DNA of 12,035 nucleotides from Chloroflexota bacterium (GTDB lineage Bacteria > Chloroflexota > Limnocylindria > QHBO01): positions 1 through 12,035 of the forward strand of contig JADLBB010000074.1 of NCBI GenBank assembly GCA_020848055.1, written 5' to 3'. Shown in pieces: positions 6,942 through 12,035 of this stretch (position 1 is its first letter; each line of letters starts with the position of its first letter). The notes below the pieces were generated by a model. The model saw only the letters and a program-made list of their open reading frames with translations, ran no database searches and was not told the origin of the DNA. The position numbers and the translations under genes are program-made.

Positions 6942-7645
6942 CGCACGTCTCCTTCCCAGCGTATCCGCTGCGGGCCTCGATCGACGTACGTGCGCCATTC
7001 GCCGCGCCGCTGCTTGACGAGTTCGTGGAGCTTCATCATCCCGTAGATCAGGCCCTCCGGTCGCGGCGGACAGCCCGGGACGTAAACGTCCACCGGCATG
7101 ACGCGGTCGACGCCCTGCACCACCGAGTAGCTGCGCTTGAAGCGGCCGCCCGACGTGGTGCAGGTGCCCATGGCGACGCACCACTTCGGCTCGGGCATCT
7201 GTTCCCACAGGCGTACCAGCGGTCCGGCCATCTTGGTGGTCAGCGTGCCGGCCACGATCAGGACATCGGCCTGGCGAGGACTGGCGCGGAACGGGAACAT
7301 CCCGAAGCGATCCATGTCGTTCATGCTGGTGGCCGTGCTCATCATCTCGATCGCGCAGCAACTCAGGCCCGACAGCAGCGGCCACAGCGAGTTGGCACGG
7401 ATGAGGTCCAGGATGTAGTCGGCCTTGGTGGGGATGACCTCGAGCATGCCGTGGAAGCCGCCCTGCGGGTGGTCGTCCATGGCGAATGGAAGCAGCAACT
7501 CGTCGTTGGCGGCGGCATCGGGGATGACGATCGGCACCTGGCTGGTCGCGGCCACCAGCGGTGCATCGGTCGTGGCGATGCCCGTCGCCGGGGCTGGCGC
7601 CTCGGCCGTCCGGGACCGGCGCGGCCTGCGCGGCCCTACCGCCAC
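6938..7645 (-). CDS. nuoB: NADH-quinone oxidoreductase subunit B (PSST, cluster N2)
   Basis: NuoB carries the terminal 4Fe-4S cluster N2, which reduces quinone. From the GTG at 7645 the protein has 235 residues. The four N2 ligands are present: the tandem pair in LSCCAIEMM (C96, C97), C162 in GTCTTSGG and C192 in GCPPRPE, with spacing like that of the family. The GTG overlaps the end of nuoA by 10 bases and has AAGGGGG at a 7-base spacing, which supports it. It leaves an N-terminal extension of about 55 residues, first Arg-rich and then Ala/Thr/Pro-rich, before the conserved part. An ATG at 7480 would give a 180-residue protein but would leave a 155-base gap after nuoA. An intact N2 site shows the quinone-reducing end of this complex is conserved. 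Confidence 0.96.
   Translation of the reverse strand: MAVGPRRPRRSRTAEAPAPATGIATTDAPLVAATSQVPIVIPDAAANDELLLPFAMDDHPQGGFHGMLEVIPTKADYILDLIRANSLWPLLSGLSCCAIEMMSTATSMNDMDRFGMFPFRASPRQADVLIVAGTLTTKMAGPLVRLWEQMPEPKWCVAMGTCTTSGGRFKRSYSVVQGVDRVMPVDVYVPGCPPRPEGLIYGMMKLHELVKQRRGEWRTYVDRGPQRIRWEGDVR
6939..6954 (-). promoter_or_regulatory. Ribosome binding site followed by a probable CTG start of nuoC
   Basis: AAGGAG at 6954-6949 is followed after 7 bases by CTG at 6941-6939, which overlaps the nuoB stop as CTGA. No ATG, GTG or TTG in the nuoC frame stands at a suitable distance. The GTG at 6946-6944 is in the nuoB frame and is followed two codons later by the nuoB stop, so it cannot be a start. Confidence 0.6.
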
Positions 7646-7995
7646 TTCAGGTCCCCCTTCTTCCAGGCGTAAAGCTCGCCGAACATCAGGATGGCGAGGA
7701 AGATGCCGACCAGCACGATGCCCTGGAACTCGAGCGCGCGGACGGTGATGGCCCACAGGTACACGAAGATGATCTCGACGTCGAAGGCCACGAACAGCAG
7801 CGCGTACAGGTAGAACGCCAGCCCGAAACGGCTCCAGGTGTCGCCGATGGTGTCGATCCCCGACTCGTATGGCAGGCCCTTCTGCGGGCGCCGTCTCCGA
7901 TGCGTGATGAGCCAGGAGAGCAGGATCGTGCCAAAGACGAAGGTCGTCGCGGCGAATCCGAATCCGATGACGTAAATCAGTCCGGTGTGATCCAT
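7636..7995 (-). CDS. nuoA: NADH-quinone oxidoreductase subunit A (ND3 type)
   Basis: This 119-residue protein has three membrane segments (about 5-30, 58-82, 88-108) and is the first gene of the complex I operon. The loop after the first segment reads KGLPYESGID (39-48). The family usually has YECG there, the switch cysteine of ND3; Ser at this place is also seen in many bacteria. FDVEIIFVYLW (71-81) carries the conserved Asp and Glu of the second segment. The ATG at 7995 is chosen because the protein then begins at the usual family position, with GGAG 5 bases upstream. An upstream ATG at 8052 would add 19 charged residues and is unlikely. The transcript leader lies in the 323-base gap to the right. 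Confidence 0.96.
   Translation of the reverse strand: MDHTGLIYVIGFGFAATTFVFGTILLSWLITHRRRRPQKGLPYESGIDTIGDTWSRFGLAFYLYALLFVAFDVEIIFVYLWAITVRALEFQGIVLVGIFLAILMFGELYAWKKGDLKWR
7643..7659 (-). promoter_or_regulatory. Ribosome binding site and GTG start of nuoB
   Basis: AAGGGGG lies at 7659-7653 on the minus strand, 7 bases before the GTG at 7645-7643, inside the last codons of nuoA. It decides between the long form of NuoB and the ATG at 7480. Confidence 0.7.
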
Positions 7996-8068
7996 CTCCA
8001 CTCCGGTCGCACGCGCGAGATGCCGATGCCGGGCGGGCGGCCCTCGTGCCACCCCGCGCTATCGATTT

Positions 8069-8098
8069 GTCGGTTGACGAGGCGATGCGCCTCCCGAC
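8069..8098. repeat. Inverted repeat upstream of nuoA
   Basis: GAGGCG-ATG-CGCCTC (8079-8093) is a perfect 6-base stem with a 3-base loop. It is extended outward by GTCGG (8069-8073) pairing with CCGAC (8094-8098) across a 5-base bulge on one side, giving 11 pairs. It lies about 75 bases before the nuoA start. It could be an RNA hairpin in the leader, a protein-binding site, or a terminator without a T-run for the genes to the right. The sequence does not decide between these. Confidence 0.5.
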
Positions 8099-8293
8099 CA
8101 GTCTAGCAGGGAGTCGGTCGTGATCGACGCCGCATGCCGGGCTGCCCCTTCGCGCGGAGGCTGCTCCTCGATTCGGCAGATTCATGCCACGACGGCACTT
8201 TCCCCCACAGGCTGAAGCCAAGGGCGCTAATGCAGGATGGCAGCCGCACAAGACCCTGATCGGGCGGAGCGCAGCGCGTAGTGCCGCTGCCAC

Positions 8294-8307
8294 CCGGCAT
8301 CTGCCGG
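8294..8307 (-). terminator. Possible weak terminator hairpin after the upstream gene set
   Basis: CCGGC-AGAT-GCCGG forms a 5-base GC stem with a 4-base loop on the minus strand, starting 12 bases after the stop at 8319. No T-run follows, so intrinsic termination is doubtful. Its position right after the last gene is the main support. Confidence 0.25.
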
Positions 8308-8318
8308 AAACTCCAGCC

Positions 8319-9443
8319 TCAGCGACCCTGCCACGCGGCGCGCAGGATCAGCCGCAGGCCATCGCTGACCAGGGCGTGTCCGCCCAGCAGGAACGGCACG
8401 GGCGCCGAAGCCGCGGCCGACGTCAGCTCGCACAACCACGGCGTGGAGATGCGGCCGGCGTCGCCGAAGTCCGATGCGAACCGTTCCTCGGAAGGCGGCC
8501 AGGCGCCCGCGTCCGAGGTTTCGGCCATGGCTGCCATCAGCACCCGCGTGTCGAGCACCACCGCGTCGCCCAGCGCGGCGAGCTCGGCCACCAGCTCGGC
8601 CGGCGAGGTTCGGGCCATGAACGCGGCCAGCAGCGATCGTGGCCCCGGACCGCCATGGGCCGCGCGCATCCCACGCTCCTCGATCATGCCCCGTACGCGA
8701 CAGGCGGCGTCGGCCTCCAACTCGGCCCAGGTGCGTCCCGAGATCCGGCCGGTCACGACCAGCTCGGCGCCGCGGTCGCGCACGACATCGCCGATGGCGG
8801 CCAGGTGCGGGACATCCAGTGCGCGGTCGCCGGGCAGGCGCGCCATCTCCAGGTGCGCGGACACCGGTCCGGCGAGCGGGCGCTGTCCGTCGAGGTGGGT
8901 CGCCAGGCGCAGCAGCGCCAGGTCCAGCGTGGTGTCCACGTCGAAGCGAGCCCAGGCCGCCGATCCGAGGTCGCGCCACGCGAAGCCGGCGTCGGCAAGG
9001 CATCGCGGCGCGCCGTTGTCGGTGGCGCATGTCTCAAGCGCGGCTAGGGCAGCGGACAGGTCGCCGGCCACGACGAACGCATCGGCGCTGAAGCGGTTGT
9101 TGGCCACGACCTCACCCCGGATCGGCGTCAGCAGGCCGTCGAGATCGAGGTCATCGAGCAGGGCCAGGGCACCCGCGCCGACGTAGCCGATGGCGTCCAC
9201 CTCCCCCTCGCTCGACGACAGGGCCGTCCGGGCCGCGGCCGAGAACCAGCGGCCCCAGTGGAACGGCGATTCGGCGCACGAGAAGGGCAGCGGCGTGGTG
9301 GCCGCCCCCAGCGCCCCGAGGCGGTTCGCCATCTCGTTGGCCAGCAGGTGCTGCCCGGTGGCGGCCACGGCGGCGTGACTGCCGAACGGCAGGTCGTCGC
9401 GTGGGGTGGCAACCAGGACGAGCGGTGCCGGACGCTCAGCCAC
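8319..9443 (-). CDS. Unrecognised protein with nucleotidyltransferase-like motifs
   Basis: This 374-residue protein starts at a GTG whose first eight bases overlap the end of the DinB-like gene (GTGGCTGA). A longer form from an ATG at 9491 would lie inside that gene and adds a Cys/Thr-rich stretch of no recognisable kind. The middle part resembles GT-A nucleotidyltransferases of the MobA/CofC type in two places: VVANNRFSADAFV (112-124) and the late WARFDVDTTLDLALL (164-178), where such proteins often have a D-x-D-T-xx-DL signature. The N-terminus lacks the usual G-rich nucleotide loop, so activity is unproven. The C-terminal half (about 210-374) contains TGRISGRTWAELE, an EERGMRA stretch, and LLGGHALVSDGLRLIL near the end; I cannot assign it. 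It has no signal peptide or membrane segment. It may be a two-domain cytoplasmic enzyme. The gene is real by codon pattern and tight packing; the function is not known to me. Confidence 0.8.
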   Translation of the reverse strand: MAERPAPLVLVATPRDDLPFGSHAAVAATGQHLLANEMANRLGALGAATTPLPFSCAESPFHWGRWFSAAARTALSSSEGEVDAIGYVGAGALALLDDLDLDGLLTPIRGEVVANNRFSADAFVVAGDLSAALAALETCATDNGAPRCLADAGFAWRDLGSAAWARFDVDTTLDLALLRLATHLDGQRPLAGPVSAHLEMARLPGDRALDVPHLAAIGDVVRDRGAELVVTGRISGRTWAELEADAACRVRGMIEERGMRAAHGGPGPRSLLAAFMARTSPAELVAELAALGDAVVLDTRVLMAAMAETSDAGAWPPSEERFASDFGDAGRISTPWLCELTSAAASAPVPFLLGGHALVSDGLRLILRAAWQGR

Positions 9444-10026
9444 GTTCGCGCAGGGCGTGCAGTTGCTCGAGGTGCATGCAGTCGTGGACACCCACGAACA
9501 GGAGCCACTCCCCGCAGCGCAGGTGCCCGATGAGCGGATGATCCATCCCGCAACGCTGCGTCTCGTGCCCCGCGATTCGCTCGCCGGCCTCGCTGATGGC
9601 GCGCCGCGAGCGCTCCAGGTACCGGTGCAGATCCTCGCGCGTGGCGTCTTCGGGACCCGGCACCGATGGCGTTACCAGCGGCGCCCCGGCGGTCCGCCAG
9701 GGTGCTCCAGCGGCATCGAGCGCGGCCCAACTCGCGAGGAAGCGTCGCGCGGCCGTGGTATGGGCGAAGGCCTGGGCCACGTTCCAGTCGTCCTCGCCCC
9801 CGGGTGCTCGCATCTGTGCGTCGCTCAGTTCGTCCAGCACCGATGCCAGCGCGTCGGCCACGCGCTCCTGCTGGGCCACGATCCGGGGGGCGCCGTCAAC
9901 GGTGACCCTGGCGCGCAGCTCGCGCCGGACGCGCTTGAGGCCGGGCAGGTCCCAGGCAAAGACCCGCCAGCAGGCGACGACATCGGGTGCGCCGGCCTCG
10001 AGCGCCTCCACCCAGGCCGGGCTCAT
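9436..10026 (-). CDS. DinB/YfiT-like putative metal-binding protein
   Basis: This 196-residue, mainly helical protein has three histidines placed as in the DinB/YfiT four-helix fold: H89 in WNVAQAFAHTTAARRF, and H181 and H185 in VHDCMHLEQLHAL near the C-terminus. In that superfamily the triad binds a divalent metal, and members include thiol-dependent transferases. The substrate here cannot be read from the sequence. The ATG lies 25 bases after the darA stop without a strong ribosome site, and the 3' end overlaps the next gene by eight bases. It sits in the tmk-darA set, but I see no known functional link to either. The family call is fairly sure; the function is open. Confidence 0.82.
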   Translation of the reverse strand: MSPAWVEALEAGAPDVVACWRVFAWDLPGLKRVRRELRARVTVDGAPRIVAQQERVADALASVLDELSDAQMRAPGGEDDWNVAQAFAHTTAARRFLASWAALDAAGAPWRTAGAPLVTPSVPGPEDATREDLHRYLERSRRAISEAGERIAGHETQRCGMDHPLIGHLRCGEWLLFVGVHDCMHLEQLHALRERG

Positions 10027-10051
10027 CGGTCCAGGGTCAGGCAGTTCGGGG

Positions 10052-10381
10052 TCAGAGGCGCTCGAAGCGCTCGACCGGCATCACGAACACGGTCGCTCCG
10101 CCGACCTGGACCTCGACCGGATAGGGCATGTAGAACTCGCCCGGCTCCATGATCGGGGGCATCGGGTTCACGAACTGCTTTCGGGAGTGGCAGTTGGCGC
10201 TGATGATCTCGAGCACAGCGTCCACCCCGTCGTCCTCGACCCCGACCAGGATCGTGGCGTTGCCCTGCTTGAGGAAGCCGCCCGACGAGTTGAACCGTGT
10301 CGCGCGGTACTCCTTGTCGAGCAGCGCGTCCACCAGCGTGCCGGCATCCTCGCTGTGGACGATCGCGATGACGAGCTTCAT
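10052..10381 (-). CDS. darA: Cyclic-di-AMP receptor, PII-like (DarA/YaaQ/PstA family)
   Basis: This 109-residue protein matches the DUF970 family of PII-like cytoplasmic trimers that bind cyclic di-AMP. Visible landmarks are the start MKLVIAIVHSEDAGTLVDAL, the T-loop region RATRFNSSGGFLKQGNATIL (27-46), VGVEDDGVDAVLEII and the late VGGATVFVMPVERFERL. Length is as usual for the family. AAGGAG lies 7 bases before the ATG, a strong ribosome site. The gene follows tmk by 108 bases; the tmk-darA neighbourhood is also common in Firmicutes. It suggests that this organism uses cyclic di-AMP signalling, though no cyclase is visible in the window. Confidence 0.93.
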   Translation of the reverse strand: MKLVIAIVHSEDAGTLVDALLDKEYRATRFNSSGGFLKQGNATILVGVEDDGVDAVLEIISANCHSRKQFVNPMPPIMEPGEFYMPYPVEVQVGGATVFVMPVERFERL

Positions 10382-10489
10382 CGGTGGCTCCTTGGTTCGG
10401 CATGGCGCGTCTGATGGACGGTCAGATTATGGCGCACGACCGTACCGATGGGCCAGCGCCTTGCGCCCCCCGCAGCCGGGGCCGAGGCC
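10382..10489 (-). promoter_or_regulatory. Gap between tmk and darA with a possible -10 element
   Basis: The 108-base gap is long for this cluster. On the minus strand CATAAT at 10431-10426 is close to a -10 box and stands out in a GC-rich stretch. I do not see a convincing -35 element about 17 bases upstream. A separate promoter for darA is possible, and weakly supported. Confidence 0.25.
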
Positions 10490-11137
10490 CTATGCCAGCA
10501 GCGGCTCCACCAGGGCGCGGATGGCGTCGTCGGCCGCCTCCACGCTGCCGGAGCCATCGACCACCCGGAACCGATCAGGCTCGCCGGCCGCCAGGCGCAA
10601 GTAAGCCGCGCGAACGGTCTCGAAGAACGCGACCTGCTCGGTGTCCTCGAAGCGGTTCCACTCGCTGCGACGGCGCGTGCGTTCCAGCCCGACCTCGACC
10701 GGCACGTCGAGCAGGATCGTCAGGTCGGGCAGCAGGCCATAGGTCGCGAAGTCCTGTAATCGGCGCAACTCCACCGGGTCATTTCCGTAGCCCGCGCCCT
10801 GGTAGGCCAGCGACGAGTCGAGGTAGCGAGCGCAGACGACCCAGTCACCGCGCTCGAGTGCGGGTCGGATGACGCTGGCCACGTGCTGCGCGCGTCCGGC
10901 GGCGAACAGCAGGGCGTCCGCCCGCGGATCCAGGTCGTCGGACATGCCGCGCTCGTGCAGCACGATGCGCCGGACCTCCTCGCCCAGCGGCGTGCCACCG
11001 GGCTCCTGGGTCAGGACGGTCGGGGTGCCGCGCGTGCGCAGCCACTCGGCCAGGTGGCGCGCGGCCGTCGTCTTGCCGCTGCCCTCGGGACCCTCGAGGG
11101 TGATGAACGTGCCGCGCTTCACGCCGGCGTCGCTCAT
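10490..11137 (-). CDS. tmk: dTMP kinase
   Basis: The enzyme phosphorylates dTMP to dTDP with ATP, in dTTP synthesis in the cytoplasm. The 215-residue protein has the P-loop GPEGSGKT (16-23), the dTMP-site motif EPGGTPLGEE (45-54), RYLDSSLAYQGAG (104-116) and an Arg-rich lid (RTRRRSEWNRFED, 153-165), all in family order and at family length. The DRY/F motif ahead of the substrate helix normally begins with Asp; here it reads CARY with Ala at 103 (codon GCT). The Arg before EPGG is Gln. The ATG overlaps the stop of the R3H gene by four bases (ATGA), supporting the start. Identity is secure; the substitutions may alter catalysis or be tolerated. Confidence 0.96.
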   Translation of the reverse strand: MSDAGVKRGTFITLEGPEGSGKTTAARHLAEWLRTRGTPTVLTQEPGGTPLGEEVRRIVLHERGMSDDLDPRADALLFAAGRAQHVASVIRPALERGDWVVCARYLDSSLAYQGAGYGNDPVELRRLQDFATYGLLPDLTILLDVPVEVGLERTRRRSEWNRFEDTEQVAFFETVRAAYLRLAAGEPDRFRVVDGSGSVEAADDAIRALVEPLLA

Positions 11138-12035
11138 CGGCGGCGTCCGCCATCCTCGGGAATGAGCTCGACTCGTCGGTTCGGTTCCGAGCCACGTGAA
11201 CGCGACATCAGCGCGTTGCGCTCGGCCATCTGGTGCTGCAGGCGCCGTATGTAGGCGTTCTGCGGCGCGAGCTCCACCGGCCGCCCGGAGGCCTGCACCA
11301 GGCCGATCGCCTCGGCCGTCTCGCGCAGCGCGGCCTCCTGGGGATCGGCCGACAGGTCGAACAGGCTGGCCAGCATGTTCTCCATCTGCAGCGTCGTGTT
11401 CGACTTGAGGACGTAGATCGGCACGCCGTTGGATTCGGCGTCGCGCAGGGCGGCGGGCTTGCGCTTGTAGTAGTTGCGCAGGGTGGCGACCGCATCGGCC
11501 TCGTCGAGGTCGCGGGCGACCGTGACCGGCACGCCCAGCTCGCGAACCGCCTGCTCCAGGCGCTTGCGGCTGATGCCGAACGCAAACAGGCTCAGCGGCC
11601 GGTGGTTGCGACCGCCTCGCGGGTGGCCGGCCCCGATGGGTCGGTCCATCGCCGGTTCGTCCACCCCGGCCAGCGCCAGCTCGAGGTCGCGCCGTGCCGC
11701 CTGATCGTCGGCGAGGTCGGACCGGCCGCCGCTCAGCCGCTCACCGGGCAGGCTGCGCAGGCCCGATGGCCGCCCCGGCGCTCCGGCTTCGCCCGCCGGA
11801 AGCGGCCGGATGCCCGGTGCGTAGCGGCCGCCACGGCCCGGCCGGGAGAACGCGCCGAAGCCACCGGCCGGCTCCAGCGGCGCGAAGACCGGCGTGCCCG
11901 ATGCCGACTCGCTCAGGCGATAGTCGTACTTGGTCTGCGACCGCACGGCCCCCGAGGGGTCACGGAAACGCGCCTCCGGCGGGACCATGTGGCCGCGCAG
12001 GATGGCGTCCACCGTCTCGGCCACGTTGCGATGGA
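11134..12035 (-). CDS. R3H-domain ATPase, C-terminal part, N-terminus outside window
   Basis: The frame is open to the right edge, so the start lies outside; about 300 residues are seen. The first part (ETVDAILRGHM, FRDPSG, QTKYDYRL) matches the region after the AAA domain of bacterial and plastid R3H ATPases (Ycf45-like, related to SpoIIIAA). A low-complexity Gly/Pro/Arg-rich linker of about 100 residues follows. Then comes a conserved block (RPLSLFAFGISRKRLEQAV to YVLKSNTTLQMENML) and a C-terminal R3H domain with the Arg-x3-His core in YIRRLQHQMAE. R3H domains bind single-stranded nucleic acid. A GTG at 12024 is in frame but is probably internal. The gene overlaps tmk by four bases. The family call is good; the cellular role is not established. 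Confidence 0.85.
   Translation of the reverse strand, partial: HRNVAETVDAILRGHMVPPEARFRDPSGAVRSQTKYDYRLSESASGTPVFAPLEPAGGFGAFSRPGRGGRYAPGIRPLPAGEAGAPGRPSGLRSLPGERLSGGRSDLADDQAARRDLELALAGVDEPAMDRPIGAGHPRGGRNHRPLSLFAFGISRKRLEQAVRELGVPVTVARDLDEADAVATLRNYYKRKPAALRDAESNGVPIYVLKSNTTLQMENMLASLFDLSADPQEAALRETAEAIGLVQASGRPVELAPQNAYIRRLQHQMAERNALMSRSRGSEPNRRVELIPEDGGRRR

Larger units (their letters stand above)
7996..8318. other. Intergenic region between the two gene sets, likely holding the complex I promoter
   Basis: This 323-base gap is the only long non-coding stretch in the window. I see no convincing gene; the small open frames lack recognisable protein features. On the minus strand a weak candidate promoter can be read as TCGATC at 8127-8122, 16 bases, then TAGACT at 8105-8100, but matches to the consensus are only 3 and 4 of 6. 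Several short inverted repeats are present; the two clearest are listed separately. Because the complex I genes begin right after this gap, it most likely carries their promoter and leader. Confidence 0.5.

Noticed and set aside
8103..8300. Small 65-codon minus-strand frame in the intergenic gap
   Set aside because: It has no recognisable features and no clear ribosome site, and could occur by chance in GC-rich sequence.
8184..9047. Plus-strand frame of 287 codons from the gap into the unassigned gene
   Set aside because: It is antisense to the nucleotidyltransferase-like gene, and its composition is that of a shadow frame.
1..12035. CRISPR array, tRNA, rRNA or insertion sequence
   Set aside because: I saw no regularly spaced direct repeats, no tRNA-like cloverleaf with a TTCRA arm, no rRNA blocks and no transposase. 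The only long gap is 323 bases.

Overview
The window is GC-rich and almost fully coding, and every gene I can support lies on the minus strand, so genes are read from high to low coordinates. The set of an R3H-domain ATPase, dTMP kinase, a DarA-type cyclic-di-AMP receptor and a proton-pumping complex I operon points to a free-living bacterium. The style resembles a high-GC Chloroflexota genome, possibly from a metagenome. That placement is inference from gene content and composition, not from a marker gene.

Right part (12035 down to 8319): a tightly packed set made of the C-terminal part of an R3H-domain ATPase (cut by the window edge), tmk, darA, a DinB/YfiT-like putative metal-binding protein and an unrecognised 374-residue protein with nucleotidyltransferase-like motifs. 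Most junctions overlap or are under 30 bases. The exception is a 108-base gap before darA.

Middle: a 323-base intergenic stretch (7996-8318) separates this set from a complex I operon. It holds small inverted repeats and no convincing gene.

Left part (7995 down to 1): nuoA, nuoB, nuoC, nuoD, nuoH, a fused nuoI-nuoE gene, a nuoF-like gene and a flavoprotein carrying a NuoG-type [2Fe-2S] domain on a GltD/NfnB-like NAD(P)H oxidoreductase. The last gene runs off the left edge. The membrane genes nuoJ, K, L, M and N are not visible and may lie further left.

The most interesting point is the electron-input side. The quinone-reducing core (NuoB, C, D, H and A) looks intact, with all N2 ligands present. 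The input module is rebuilt. NuoI keeps only one of its two 4Fe-4S motifs and is fused to a NuoE domain that has lost half of its 2Fe-2S ligands. NuoF has lost key acidic residues of the FMN pocket and one of four N3 cysteines. The NuoG position is taken by a Fer2-GltD-type flavoenzyme with its own FAD and NAD(P)H sites. Together this suggests a complex I variant in which electrons enter through the GltD-like flavoprotein rather than through the FMN of NuoF. I infer this from motifs; substrate and direction are unknown.
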